From JAGNXB01 sp942490895 (GTDB lineage Bacteria > Bacteroidota > Bacteroidia > Chitinophagales > Saprospiraceae), in NCBI GenBank assembly GCA_942490895.1, contig CALNZC010000021.1, forward strand, positions 40,157-104,156: a stretch of DNA of 64,000 nucleotides, written 5' to 3'. This document shows, in pieces, positions 8,845 through 17,338 of this stretch. A model generated the notes under the pieces. The model was not told where the DNA came from and searched no databases. It saw only the letters and a program-made list of their open reading frames with translations. The position numbers were made by a program, and so were the translations under genes. Each line of letters opens with the position of its first letter. Positions within the stretch are counted from its first letter, which is position 1.

Positions 8845-9066
8845 ATGGCCAGTATTCCCTTCACCTTGAACGACAAAACAGAATTCATCGAGTTGTTGAA
8901 GCTGTTGAAGATCCAAAGCCTGGCTCAAAGTGGCGGGCATGCCAAGATGATCGTCGAGGACGGCCTCGTCTTTGTCAATGGGGAACAGGAATTCCGAAAA
9001 AGGCGCAAGTTGCGTCCTGGCGACAAGATCGAAGTGGAAGGCACCCTCATTGAGATCGTGCAGTAG
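8845..9066 (+). CDS. Small S4-domain RNA-binding protein (YbcJ-like)
   Basis: This 73-residue protein is almost entirely one S4 RNA-binding domain: FIELLKLLKIQSLAQSGGHAK, then VEDGLVFVNGE (motif shown in parts), then RKLRPGDKIEVEG. It fits the YbcJ/RNA-binding S4 family in length and order. It lies 115 bp after the pseudouridine synthase on the same strand and could share its transcript, which would suit an RNA-modification or ribosome-related role. That role is inferred from context. Confidence 0.85.
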   Translation: MASIPFTLNDKTEFIELLKLLKIQSLAQSGGHAKMIVEDGLVFVNGEQEFRKRRKLRPGDKIEVEGTLIEIVQ

Positions 9067-9080
9067 CCTGGAGAGCACCT

Positions 9081-9623
9081 CTATCGGCAGGGTCCGGTTT
9101 CCGTTACCCGGCAGCGATTGTTGCCTTCGTGGGCTTCAGGGATCCGGTTATCCCAATCCACCGTCAGGGTGTAGGATGATCCTTCTGGAACACCGATCCC
9201 ATGACCCAGCTGCACTTCCCCGTGGGCTGGGATATTGCTCATCATGGTCACCACACTACTGGCGCCGGGATGATCTGATTGGATCAGCACACCAAACAAG
9301 GCATGGACGGGTTGATCACAATCGTTGCGAACTGTGGGACGAATCCAGGTACCCAGATCCGTTCTGACCACCTCAACATGCGAGAGGACCAGATCGGCAT
9401 TGGGTACTCGAGTCATCCGGCCCGTTTCCGGGTCAATTTCTTCCTCCCCACAGTTGCGGTTGGGATTGGGGACCAGGGCTTCTGCAGGATGTAATAATTC
9501 CTCCAAAGGAATCATCTCCTGATTGTCCTCTGGTTCGGGACCGGGTTTTGGGGATTGAACAATCTGTTTGTCCTGACAAGCGATCAGGCTCATCAGCAGG
9601 AGTATATATAGCAGGGTTTTCAT
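9081..9623 (-). CDS. Hypothetical lipoprotein with CARDB-like domain
   Basis: The 180-residue product begins with a lipoprotein signal peptide (LLMSLIACQDK, Cys at residue 16). A proline-rich linker (PKPGPEPEDNQ) follows, then a domain with the alternating pattern ADLVLSHVEVVRTDLGTWI, VRNDCDQPVHALFG and YTLTVDWDNRIPEAHEGNN. The last phrase is typical of CARDB-like adhesion domains (VD--N-I-E--E-NN). Four cysteines in the mature domain may form disulfides. It is convergent with the S4 gene (14 bp between stops). Function unknown, probably envelope-anchored. Confidence 0.7.
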   Translation of the reverse strand: MKTLLYILLLMSLIACQDKQIVQSPKPGPEPEDNQEMIPLEELLHPAEALVPNPNRNCGEEEIDPETGRMTRVPNADLVLSHVEVVRTDLGTWIRPTVRNDCDQPVHALFGVLIQSDHPGASSVVTMMSNIPAHGEVQLGHGIGVPEGSSYTLTVDWDNRIPEAHEGNNRCRVTETGPCR

Positions 9624-9738
9624 AGTGTCAATTTACAATCTGAAAGAGCCTGGGTCAATGATGGCTGTCATGGCCGCATTTGACAAAACTACAGGGCACA
9701 ATTCAACCCCATCCAAACAGTGTCGTGATGGATACGAT

Positions 9739-9957
9739 CTATCCTGGAAAACGACCTTTAGACCTGAAAGATGTGATTCTAGTCACCCTGCAATGGGCGA
9801 ATGCCTGATGTATCATTGTCTCATCCACTTTCTGGACGGATTCGCTGGAATTCTTGTTGTAGAATCGGACAGAAGGATGTCCATCCCCTCTTAAATTCGT
9901 AATTTCGCCCTTGAAAGCGACCCCCATTGTGTCGGTAGCACAATCAAGTATTTCCAT
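9739..9957 (-). CDS. Possible small hypothetical protein
   Basis: A 72-residue frame starting MEILDCATDTMGVAFKGEIT with GDGHPSVRFYNKN in the middle has plausible protein-like composition. It is divergent from the Kbp-like gene, 15 bp away. I recognise no family and the C-terminal third looks less natural, so it may be decayed or spurious. The remainder of 9624-9738 shows nothing. Confidence 0.35.
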   Translation of the reverse strand: MEILDCATDTMGVAFKGEITNLRGDGHPSVRFYNKNSSESVQKVDETMIHQAFAHCRVTRITSFRSKGRFPG

Positions 9958-9972
9958 TAAAATTTGAATATC

Positions 9973-10434
9973 ATGGGTTTATTCTCCTTTATGAAAAACG
10001 CGGGCAAGAAGTTGTTCGGCCAGAAAGACGAAGTAAAAACAACAGCTGCACCAGCGGCACCGGCCAGTAAGACCGATCTGCTGAGAGCTGAGGTTGTCCG
10101 TCTGGGCATTCCTGTCTCTGGATTGAATGTCGAAGTGTCAGAGATGGTCACCGTATCCGGTACCACCGCTACGAATGCCGACCGCGAAAAAGTGATCCTC
10201 GCGATGGGGAACATCGATTGTGTCGGTTGTGTAGAAGACAATATCACAGTGACGAATCCGGAGCCGGAAGCAACGTTCCACGTGGTAAAGTCTGGAGATA
10301 CCCTCTCCAAGATCTCCAAGGATGTCTATGGTGACGCCATGAAGTACAACACCATCTTTGAGGCCAACCGCCCCATGCTCGAACACCCGGATAAGATCTA
10401 TCCTGGTCAGACATTGCGTATTCCTGCCCTGTAA
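9973..10434 (+). CDS. kbp: BON-LysM protein, Kbp/YgaU-like
   Basis: The 153-residue product (ATG at 9973; the frame extends three codons further but the family begins MGLF-F) matches E. coli Kbp/YgaU in length and order. The order is an N-terminal MGLFSFMKNAGKKLFG, an alanine/proline linker, a BON domain (about residues 40-95, VSGTTATNADREKVILAMGN), and a C-terminal LysM (FHVVKSGDTLSKISKDVYG to GQTLRIP). In E. coli this protein binds potassium and responds to K+ and osmotic stress. The same role here is inferred from the architecture. No signal peptide is present. It is followed by a strong terminator. Confidence 0.88.
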   Translation: MGLFSFMKNAGKKLFGQKDEVKTTAAPAAPASKTDLLRAEVVRLGIPVSGLNVEVSEMVTVSGTTATNADREKVILAMGNIDCVGCVEDNITVTNPEPEATFHVVKSGDTLSKISKDVYGDAMKYNTIFEANRPMLEHPDKIYPGQTLRIPAL

Positions 10435-10461
10435 AACAGCGCCTGAACACATTAGAAATCA

Positions 10462-10491
10462 AGGGCGGCCCACAAGGGTCGCCCTTTTTTT
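10462..10491 (+). terminator. Intrinsic terminator after the Kbp-like gene
   Basis: AGGGCGGCC pairs with GGTCGCCCT (one G-U) around a CACAAG loop and is followed by seven Ts. Confidence 0.85.
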
Positions 10492-10557
10492 AAGTTGTCG
10501 GATACTGCCCGATCTGAAACCGCTACATTGGACCACGTATCCAAAATTTTACCTTTC

Positions 10558-10923
10558 ATGCTCGGACTCCGCACCACCATTTATCGCGTCAATGACCTCT
10601 CAACTGCCACGGCCTGGTTCACAGAAGCATTTCGAACTCCACCCTATTTTGATGAGCCTTTTTATGTAGGGTTTAATATTGAGGGTTATGAATTGGGGTT
10701 GATCCCCAATGAAGACCCTGATGGAAATAATGAAGACAATGTGCATACCTACTGGGGCGTAAAAGATGTCGAAAAGGAATACAAGCGATTGATCCAATTA
10801 GGCGCGGTCGAATTTGAGGCACCCCACAATGTAGGCGGAGAACTTGTCGTCGCCGCTGTAAAAGTCCCCTCCGGAAATGTGGTCGGATTAATCTATAATC
10901 CTGCCTTCAAATTGCCTGAATAA
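10558..10923 (+). CDS. VOC-superfamily (glyoxalase-like) protein
   Basis: The ATG at 10558 gives MLGLRTTIYRVNDLSTATAW, the usual beginning of this type. The longer frame from a TTG upstream overlaps the terminator region and is rejected. The 121-residue product has one vicinal-oxygen-chelate fold with an EPFYVGFNIEGYELGL segment and a C-terminal PSGNVVGLIYNP motif. Single-domain VOC proteins include glyoxalases, dioxygenases and antibiotic-binding proteins. The substrate is unknown. It is 22 bp upstream of the paraoxonase-like gene and probably co-transcribed with it. Confidence 0.85.
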   Translation: MLGLRTTIYRVNDLSTATAWFTEAFRTPPYFDEPFYVGFNIEGYELGLIPNEDPDGNNEDNVHTYWGVKDVEKEYKRLIQLGAVEFEAPHNVGGELVVAAVKVPSGNVVGLIYNPAFKLPE

Positions 10924-10945
10924 CCCCCTCCCAAACGCGAATATC

Positions 10946-11998
10946 ATGATCAAAAAAACACTCCTAATACTCCTGGCGCTTTTCCTGGTTTTTTTGGGAG
11001 GCTTCACTTTTTCTATTTTTTCAACGACGGGGTATTTTCGAAAAATAACAAATAAACTTCCAGGAGAAGTCATCCGATCCATCGACCTGCCCGGCGTAGA
11101 GGACATGCAGATCAGCCGGATCGACAGCTTTATTTTACTGTCCTCGGATGATCGTGCCGCCAAACGGGATCGGCAGGACCGCCAGGGCCATCTTTACCTG
11201 ATCGACCTCACCGATTCCACCTTGACGCCACATTGTCTGACCACCGATCTGGATATGCCGTTTCATCCCCATGGGATCAGCATGTTTCGACGCAGCGAAA
11301 ACAACTATCGGGTCTTCGCCATCAATCATGTCAACGATGTCGAATCCGTCGAACTGTTCGACCTGCTGGATGATACCCTCACCTATCAATATACTCGGCA
11401 CGATGAAGCATTGGTCCACCCCAATGATCTGGTGGCCCTGGATGTCGAACACTTTTATGTGACCAACGATCATGGGTATACAAAGGGGTGGCGCAAACTT
11501 GCAGAAGAGTACCTGGGATTGGCTGTTTCCAACGTGGTGTATTTTGACGGAAATACCTGGCAGGAAGTGGCCAAGGGTATTGCCTATGCCAATGGGATCA
11601 ATTGGGATTCAGAACGCAAACTTTTATATGTTGCTTCGCCTCGTAATTTTCTGGTAAAAGTGTATCAGATCGAACCGAAAGGCAATCTCACCTGGATCGA
11701 GGATATCGATTGTCAGACCGGGGTCGATAATATCGAATTGGGGCCTGACGGGAAATTATGGATCGGATGCCACCCCAGTTTACTGACCTTCGCTGCATAT
11801 GCCAAGGGTAAAAAAGAAGTCTCTCCCTCCGAGGTGATCACGATCGATTATCGGGGCAAAGGCGATTACACGTTAGAAACCGTTTTTCTGGATGATGGTC
11901 ACCTGATGTCCGCGGCGACAGTGGCACCAGTCCTGGGTGATCTTCTTTTCATTGGCAATGTGATGGACGATCATTTTTTAGTACTCAAACAGCACTAA
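10946..11998 (+). CDS. Paraoxonase/arylesterase-like (PON1-type) beta-propeller protein
   Basis: The 350-residue product starts with a hydrophobic anchor or uncleaved signal (residues 5-28), as in PON1. It then shows paraoxonase-like landmarks: PGVEDM (calcium-ligand E/D pair), HPHGIS, INHVNDVESVELF, HPNDLVAL (Asn ligand), VTNDHGY (His of the catalytic dyad region), IAYANGINW (Asn ligand) and VDNIELGPDGKLWIG (Asp-Asn ligands). In PON enzymes these residues coordinate calcium and support lactone or aryl ester hydrolysis. The order and spacing agree, so a calcium-dependent lactonase/esterase in the envelope is a reasonable inference. The true substrate is not predictable. Confidence 0.8.
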   Translation: MIKKTLLILLALFLVFLGGFTFSIFSTTGYFRKITNKLPGEVIRSIDLPGVEDMQISRIDSFILLSSDDRAAKRDRQDRQGHLYLIDLTDSTLTPHCLTTDLDMPFHPHGISMFRRSENNYRVFAINHVNDVESVELFDLLDDTLTYQYTRHDEALVHPNDLVALDVEHFYVTNDHGYTKGWRKLAEEYLGLAVSNVVYFDGNTWQEVAKGIAYANGINWDSERKLLYVASPRNFLVKVYQIEPKGNLTWIEDIDCQTGVDNIELGPDGKLWIGCHPSLLTFAAYAKGKKEVSPSEVITIDYRGKGDYTLETVFLDDGHLMSAATVAPVLGDLLFIGNVMDDHFLVLKQH

Positions 11999-12086
11999 GT
12001 ATCTTCATTTCAATGGGTAGGTTTCCACATGAAGGCAATTATAAAATATCCTCAGGACTGGTTCGTTTTCATAAATATCGAATGTC

Positions 12087-12740
12087 ATGTATCTGCACAG
12101 CTTTTTGGTAATCCTGACTGCCCTTACTTTCCTTCCTTCATCTATCATCAGCCAAAACGAAAAGACGACCACCAACGCCATCCAACTGACTATCGGTCTG
12201 GCCAACACCTTGCATTACCAGCAACCAGTGAAGCTTTCCTATTGTAGTGCAGGTTGCTTCCTTGAAAAACAGGAGGCTCGACCTGCAGTCTCCATTGCTC
12301 TGAGTTATTACAAAAGCATCTTACCCCGACATTCTCTTATGGCAGGCTTCGGGATCTTCCAGGTTCGGTATTGGGAAAAAGGAATGGGATATAATAGTAT
12401 GATCAATCTCGTACCCTATGAAAGGACCTATGAGCTCTTTTATCAGTCAGCCAGCGTTGGCTATCGGTTCACACCCTATCCGAATCAAACTTTTTCCCCA
12501 TTCATAGAAAGCAATGCTTTCTATGAATGGTCTGAAATTGGAGGCCCCTTTTTTTCCCTGAACGGTGTTTCCCTTCAACTATGTGCAGGTGTTTCATGGA
12601 ATATCACTTCGCGCATATCTCTAATCCTGGATGGTTTTTATAAATCGGCCATCATGGACTACTATCAGGACGGGTATTACCACAATACTTATTACCCCTT
12701 TGCATATGGCCTGGACGGAAGTGCAGCCTTGAAATTTTAA
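12087..12740 (+). CDS. Hypothetical outer-membrane beta-barrel protein
   Basis: The 217-residue product has a signal peptide (MYLHSFLVILTALTFLPSSIIS) and then alternating aromatic/polar strands (for example SIALSYYKSI, ASVGYRFTPYP, VSLQLCAGVSWNI, RISLILDGFYKS) ending in a final strand with terminal Phe (GLDGSAALKF). A C-terminal Phe after a strand is the usual outer-membrane barrel end. Length and strand number suggest an eight-stranded barrel. Three cysteines near residues 53-68 are unusual. Function unknown. Confidence 0.65.
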   Translation: MYLHSFLVILTALTFLPSSIISQNEKTTTNAIQLTIGLANTLHYQQPVKLSYCSAGCFLEKQEARPAVSIALSYYKSILPRHSLMAGFGIFQVRYWEKGMGYNSMINLVPYERTYELFYQSASVGYRFTPYPNQTFSPFIESNAFYEWSEIGGPFFSLNGVSLQLCAGVSWNITSRISLILDGFYKSAIMDYYQDGYYHNTYYPFAYGLDGSAALKF

Positions 12741-12907
12741 CAATTCCCCTATATCCAGCTGTTAGGAGTGTCGCCATTTAGGGAGTGACTCGCTATGCGT
12801 TTGATCCAGCTTTGAGCGGATGAAAATAAAGTTGAACAGGCGTTAAACCTTTCCATTCCAGATCGTCTAACTCCACAATACGACCTTCACAACAGAAATT
12901 CAAGCGG

Positions 12908-15178
12908 ATGAAAATCACCCTCTCTATCCTTGGTATCCTCCTGTCAATCAGTATGAATGCCCAGGGGTTCTATGACCTCTCCACCATCCAAACCATCGAG
13001 ATCACCTTCGCTGAAAGCAACTGGGACCAGCTTCTCGATGCTCAGAAAGCAGGCAACGAAGACTATATCATGGCTCAAAGCATCAGCATCAACGGCACCG
13101 TTTTCGACAGCGTCGGGGTGAAGTACAAGGGCAACAGTACGTATAAAGCCAACCAGGTCAAAAACCCCTTTCATATTGAGCTGGATACCTACAAGGATCA
13201 GGAGTATGAGGGCTTTACGGATATCAAACTGAGCAATGCGGCCAACGATCCCTCCTTTCTTCGTGAGGTGCTTTCCTATCAGATCATCCGTCAATATATG
13301 GCTGCACCTCTTTCCAATTATGCCAATGTCTATGTCAACGGGCAGCTGATCGGCTTGTACAGCAACTCCGAATCCGTGTCCAAGAAGTTTGTCAAAAAAC
13401 ATTTCTATTCCAAAAGCAATGCGTTCATCAAGTGCAACCCCCCGGGTGGTGCTGGCCCCCAATCGAATGACCTCCCCAACCTGGTTTACCTGGGGCAGGA
13501 CAGTGCGGCCTATGTGGATGCCTATGAATTGAAATCGGATATCGGTTGGAGCGAACTGATCGACCTCTGCGATACACTTGCCAGTCATACTACAGCCATC
13601 GAACAGATCCTGGATGTCGACCGGGCGATCTGGATGCTGGCATTAGATAATGTCCTGGTCAATCTGGACAGTTATATCGGTGCTTTTGCCCAGAACTATT
13701 ATCTCTATCGCGATGATCACCGCCGGTTCAATCCGGTGATCTGGGATTTGAATGAATCTTTTGGCCGATTCTCCATGACGGGATCAGGCAATCTGCAAAA
13801 TACGACTGCCAAGCAACAGATGAGTCACCTGCTCAATAGCACCGATCCGGATTTTCCGCTGGTGCAAAAACTGCTCAGCATTCCCCTTTACAAGCGGATG
13901 TACCTGGCCCATGTCAAAACCATCCTGCTGGAGAATTTCGACAATGAGTCCTATTACACCACTGGACTGGCGTTGCAGAACACCATCAAAAATGCTGTTC
14001 AAGCAGACAACAATAAATTTTTCACCTACACCAATTTCATCAACAACCTGACTCAGGATGTCACCGGTGCTCCCGGTCCCGGAGGAGGAACCACACCCGG
14101 CATCACCAATCTGATGGATGGCCGAAACAACTACTTGTTGGGGCAATCCGATTTTACCAAAACGGAACCGACCATTTCCAATATCACTCCATCCAATCCG
14201 ACACCCGCTGTCCAGGAGACCATCACCATCACGGCAGCGGTTACCAATGCCAATACCGTTTATCTCGGCTATCGGAGTCAGATAGAGGCCCCTTTTGTCC
14301 GGATCCAGATGTGGGATGATGGCGCACACCAGGATGGTGCCGCCAATGACGGAGTTTATGGTGCCGCTATTTCGGTGGACAATGAGTCCGTCCACTATTA
14401 CATCTATGCTGAAAATGCCAATATCGGGCTGTTCGATCCACGACGCGCTGAACATGAATATCACCTGATCACGGCGACTACAACCAACCCAACGGTGGGC
14501 GATCTGGTCATTAATGAATTTATGGCTTCGAATTCCAACACCCAAGCCGATCAGGATGGCGAGTATGATGATTGGGTTGAACTGTATAACAATAGTGACT
14601 CCCCGATTGACCTGAGCGGCTATTACCTTTCAGATGATGTCAGTGATCTGACAAAATGGACTTTTCCTGCCGGTACAGTCATTCAAGGAAAGGACTACCT
14701 GATCATCTGGACAGATGATGATGAAGATCAGGATGGATTGCATGCCACTTTCAAGTTGTCTGCTGCCGTCGAAAGTGTTGTCCTCAGTGATGCCTCCGGG
14801 GTCATTCAGGATCTCATCAGCTATACCGATCAGGTGACCGACATCTCCTTTGGACGATATCCGAATGGAATCGGAAACTTCCAATCCATGGAACCGACTT
14901 TCCAGGCCGAAAATATGATCTCCACCAGTATCCAACCTGAATGGGCCACAAGTTTTTCAATCGGTGTATCCCCCAATCCAGCCTCCGATCAGTTCCTCCT
15001 GGAGATCAATGAAACGCAAGTATCCGAAAGAGAGGTGATCATTCAGGATCTATTCGGAAATGTCGTGTACCAGGATCAGGTGATGGGTTCACGTCAGATC
15101 GATACCGCCAACTGGCCGGTGGGCATGTACTGGATTCGGGTGGATAAATCCGTCCTCAAACTATCTGTGTTACGGTAA
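12908..15178 (+). CDS. CotH kinase-like protein with lamin-tail domain and T9SS sorting tail
   Basis: The 756-residue secreted protein has a signal peptide (residues 1-19). A CotH-like domain follows (about 25-380), with VGVKYKGNSTY, NYANVYVNGQLIGLYSNSE and the kinase-like VIWDLNESFG site. A choice-of-anchor or beta-sandwich region comes next (about 415-530, WDDGAHQDGAANDGVYG), then a lamin-tail domain (about 535-660, LVINEFMASNSN then DDWVELYNNSD). The last 80 residues are a T9SS type A sorting domain (VSPNPASDQF onward). CotH proteins are secreted atypical kinases that phosphorylate spore-coat proteins in Bacillus. In Bacteroidota they are large surface proteins of unknown target. Transcribed alone. 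Confidence 0.9.
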   Translation: MKITLSILGILLSISMNAQGFYDLSTIQTIEITFAESNWDQLLDAQKAGNEDYIMAQSISINGTVFDSVGVKYKGNSTYKANQVKNPFHIELDTYKDQEYEGFTDIKLSNAANDPSFLREVLSYQIIRQYMAAPLSNYANVYVNGQLIGLYSNSESVSKKFVKKHFYSKSNAFIKCNPPGGAGPQSNDLPNLVYLGQDSAAYVDAYELKSDIGWSELIDLCDTLASHTTAIEQILDVDRAIWMLALDNVLVNLDSYIGAFAQNYYLYRDDHRRFNPVIWDLNESFGRFSMTGSGNLQNTTAKQQMSHLLNSTDPDFPLVQKLLSIPLYKRMYLAHVKTILLENFDNESYYTTGLALQNTIKNAVQADNNKFFTYTNFINNLTQDVTGAPGPGGGTTPGITNLMDGRNNYLLGQSDFTKTEPTISNITPSNPTPAVQETITITAAVTNANTVYLGYRSQIEAPFVRIQMWDDGAHQDGAANDGVYGAAISVDNESVHYYIYAENANIGLFDPRRAEHEYHLITATTTNPTVGDLVINEFMASNSNTQADQDGEYDDWVELYNNSDSPIDLSGYYLSDDVSDLTKWTFPAGTVIQGKDYLIIWTDDDEDQDGLHATFKLSAAVESVVLSDASGVIQDLISYTDQVTDISFGRYPNGIGNFQSMEPTFQAENMISTSIQPEWATSFSIGVSPNPASDQFLLEINETQVSEREVIIQDLFGNVVYQDQVMGSRQIDTANWPVGMYWIRVDKSVLKLSVLR

Positions 15179-15181
15179 CCG

Positions 15182-15619
15182 CTATCGGGTAAATCTGCCT
15201 TCGTAGAAGTACTTGATGAGGATAACCTGGATGAGGATAAACGGTATAACAATGACCAGGGATTTGGGCACATGCTCAAAAACAGACAGGACATTGGGTA
15301 AAGCGATCTGAAAGGAAGGCATGGGTAGCTGATCCAACCATTCTCGAAGTTGAAGCCCTCCCGGCCTTACCGGCAGGGAAAACGAATAGAGGATTGTCGA
15401 AATGGTCAGCAACGCCAGGGCGGCCCAAACTGCTGTGGGAATGAGGGGACGAACGGGTGCGAAAGCTCCTTTCTTTTCAGCTCCAAGACGAGCGATCACC
15501 CGTGTAGAAAGATCCGATGGGGCGGGCTCATATCCAGCAGACTGAAAGAGGTCACGCCAGGCTGATTCATCTTCCGAGTCAAATGATCCTCGGTTTGCCG
15601 GTCTATTTTGCTTGCTCAT
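15182..15619 (-). CDS. Putative anti-sigma factor (two-TM protein downstream of ECF sigma)
   Basis: The 145-residue product has a hydrophilic N-terminal 60 residues (SDLSTRVIARLGAEKKG) followed by two membrane helices (about 63-85 and 117-138) and a short basic end. Its start overlaps the end of the ECF sigma gene by 17 bp, so they are translationally coupled. Position, coupling and topology fit a membrane-bound anti-sigma factor that holds the sigma factor until an envelope signal arrives. It lacks the zinc-binding HxxxCxxC motif of ZAS anti-sigmas, so the call rests on context. Confidence 0.6.
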   Translation of the reverse strand: MSKQNRPANRGSFDSEDESAWRDLFQSAGYEPAPSDLSTRVIARLGAEKKGAFAPVRPLIPTAVWAALALLTISTILYSFSLPVRPGGLQLREWLDQLPMPSFQIALPNVLSVFEHVPKSLVIVIPFILIQVILIKYFYEGRFTR

Positions 15620-16172
15620 CCGCCATTGTTTTTTGCAATACTTGATGCAATATTTTGCGACTACGATGCAGTTTGATCTTGATATTACTTTCTGTCAATC
15701 CAGTCATGCTGCTGATTTCCCGGATCGATAAATCCTCAAAATAATAGGCCTGGACCAGAATCTGATCCTGGGTCGGCAATTGATCCAGCGCATGACGCAA
15801 CAACACCCGTTTATCTGCGGCATCCAGAGCGCCCAAAACTCCTGTTGACTCCAAATGATCGTTTGGCGTCTGATCGTCCACTTCCAGGGTTGATCTTTCC
15901 CGCCGGACCTTTTTCAACCGATTGAGGCCTTCATGGTAAGTGATCCGATAAAGCCAGGCTTTCAGGGGTGCCTCACTTCGGTACTGTGGCAACTTCCGAA
16001 ATGCTTTCACCAAGACATCCTGACTGAGATCTTCGGCATCCTGTCGATTCTTCAACAAGGTCAGGGCAAGGGAGAAGATCATATCCTGGTGAAGCCGAAC
16101 CAGATGGCCATAAGCCACCAGATCCCCCTGGGATGCAGCGTGAGTCCATGCCTGTTCCTGATCACGATCCAT
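15603..16172 (-). CDS. ECF-type RNA polymerase sigma factor
   Basis: This 189-residue sigma-70 family protein has region 2 (FSLALTLLKNRQDAEDLSQ and DVLVKAFRKLPQYRSEAPLKAWLYRI, which contacts the -10 element) and region 4 (LPTQDQILVQAYYFEDLSI and REISSMTGLTESNIKIKLHRSR, a helix-turn-helix for the -35 element). Region 1 and region 3 are absent, as expected for ECF sigmas. It is followed with 17-bp overlap by a membrane protein likely to be its anti-sigma. A GTAACC-N17-GTCTTT promoter ends only about 9 bp before its start codon. That suggests autoregulation and a nearly leaderless message. Confidence 0.92.
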   Translation of the reverse strand: MDRDQEQAWTHAASQGDLVAYGHLVRLHQDMIFSLALTLLKNRQDAEDLSQDVLVKAFRKLPQYRSEAPLKAWLYRITYHEGLNRLKKVRRERSTLEVDDQTPNDHLESTGVLGALDAADKRVLLRHALDQLPTQDQILVQAYYFEDLSIREISSMTGLTESNIKIKLHRSRKILHQVLQKTMADEQAK

Positions 16173-16180
16173 ATATCGAT

Positions 16181-16209
16181 AAAGACAACATCAACTTCAG
16201 ATCGGTTAC
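16181..16209 (-). promoter_or_regulatory. ECF-type promoter for the sigma factor operon
   Basis: On the minus strand GTAACC (16209-16204) is followed by exactly 17 bp and GTCTTT (16186-16181), an ECF-like -35/-10 layout. The same -35 and an almost identical -10 occur on the other strand with the same spacing. Predicted transcription would begin close to the ATG at 16172. Confidence 0.5.
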
Positions 16210-16265
16210 AAACCTGAATACATACCCCATTTCAACAGGAAAATACAACCAATTTGTAACCGATC
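16200..16265. repeat. Perfect 13-bp inverted repeat between divergent genes
   Basis: GATCGGTTACAAA (16200-16212) and TTTGTAACCGATC (16253-16265) are exact inverse copies with a 40-bp gap. Each arm contains the proposed -35 element of one of two divergent promoters. Confidence 0.85.
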
Positions 16266-16284
16266 CATCATTGCGTTTGTCGTT
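16256..16284 (+). promoter_or_regulatory. ECF-type promoter for the divergent membrane protein gene
   Basis: GTAACC (16256-16261), 17 bp, then GTCGTT (16279-16284), mirroring the promoter facing the sigma gene. The ATG of the downstream gene is at 16328, giving a leader of roughly 37 nt. Confidence 0.5.
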
Positions 16285-16327
16285 TCACCATATACATCCA
16301 ATTTACCCATTTGAAAAACAAAACATC

Positions 16328-16693
16328 ATGGAAGAATTTCTGGTTGCTCTGACAATATTTGGTACCTTTTTTGGCGTGATTTATCTCTTCTACAGCACAC
16401 GACATAAAGAACGGATGGCACTGATCGAAAAGGGTGAAAGCGCTGATCTCTTTGTGACCAGCAAACGGAAAACAGCGATCCCCCTCTATGCCATCATTCT
16501 CATCAACTTTGGCTTATTGGGTGTCGGCATTGGCTTGGGTATACTTCTTGGTGAAGGCATTCACATGGCCGGAATGAATCAGGAGATCAGCATGCCCAGT
16601 TCTATATTTCTCTGCATCGGATTGAGCCTGCTGGCCGGATTCACCATCACGCGACGCATGGATCAGAGATATCGGGAAGAGGACCTTTCATAA
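16328..16693 (+). CDS. Small membrane protein, DUF6249-like
   Basis: ATG 16328 is used because the longer frame runs back over the promoter region. The 121-residue product has a first helix (about 4-23), a conserved-looking cytoplasmic segment RHKERMALIEKGESADLF, then two further helices (about 55-75 and 92-110) and a charged end. The RxERMALIEKG phrase is typical of DUF6249-type proteins often encoded beside ECF sigma genes in Bacteroidota. It is divergent from the sigma factor and shares the mirrored ECF promoter, so it is probably a member of the same regulon. Function unknown. Confidence 0.75.
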   Translation: MEEFLVALTIFGTFFGVIYLFYSTRHKERMALIEKGESADLFVTSKRKTAIPLYAIILINFGLLGVGIGLGILLGEGIHMAGMNQEISMPSSIFLCIGLSLLAGFTITRRMDQRYREEDLS

Positions 16694-16800
16694 TTCCTTC
16701 ATGATATTGGTGTCGCTGAGGACAAGGATGCACACATGACTTCATTTTACAAGCGATGCTCAATGGCTATCTTTAGTGATTCTTCATCAATGCCAACATT

Positions 16801-17172
16801 ATGAAATTAGGTGCATTTTCCATCAGTCTCAGTGTGAAAGATATCCATGCCTCCCGCCAATTCTATGAGCATCTGGGATTTTCAGTCTTTGCTGGAGATA
16901 TTGAACGGAACTATCTGATCATGAAAAATGGCAATGCGCTGGTCGGATTATTCCAGGGCATGTTTGAGAATAACATCCTCACGTTTAATCCTGGCTGGGA
17001 TGAATCGGCCCATGCACTGGCCGAATTTGACGATGTCCGAACCATCCAGAAAGATCTCCAATCAAAAGGCGTAGCCTTTATGAGTGAAGCGGATGAAACG
17101 ACTTCCGGACCGGCCAGTTTTGTGATCATGGATCCGGATGGAAATGCCATCCTGGTCGACCAGCACGTCTAA
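16801..17172 (+). CDS. VOC-superfamily (glyoxalase-like) protein
   Basis: The 123-residue single-domain VOC protein begins MKLGAFSISLSVKDIHASRQ with FYEHLGF next, has an ALVGLFQGMF strand, and ends PASFVIMDPDGNAILVDQHV. That layout matches glyoxalase/bleomycin-resistance/dioxygenase-type proteins. It is only distantly like the VOC protein at 10558. Transcribed alone. Substrate unknown. Confidence 0.85.
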   Translation: MKLGAFSISLSVKDIHASRQFYEHLGFSVFAGDIERNYLIMKNGNALVGLFQGMFENNILTFNPGWDESAHALAEFDDVRTIQKDLQSKGVAFMSEADETTSGPASFVIMDPDGNAILVDQHV

Positions 17173-17338
17173 TAATTAAGCGGCCTCTCCCTTTTGGTTC
17201 AATCCCTCCCACATTCTTACTGCATGATAGGCGGGACCCATTCATATCGAGGAAAAAGATCCATTTGTCATCCAGACGGTGGTTTCTGAGTGGGAGATGT
17301 CCTAATTTGCGCATTACTGAAACACCTACTGTTTTGAT

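Noticed and set aside
9964..9972. TTG start three codons before the Kbp-like ATG
   Set aside because: The family begins MGLF, matching the ATG at 9973.
13784..14545. A 253-residue minus-strand frame inside the CotH gene
   Set aside because: Shadow of the well-supported CotH/lamin-tail gene, with codon pattern of an antisense frame.
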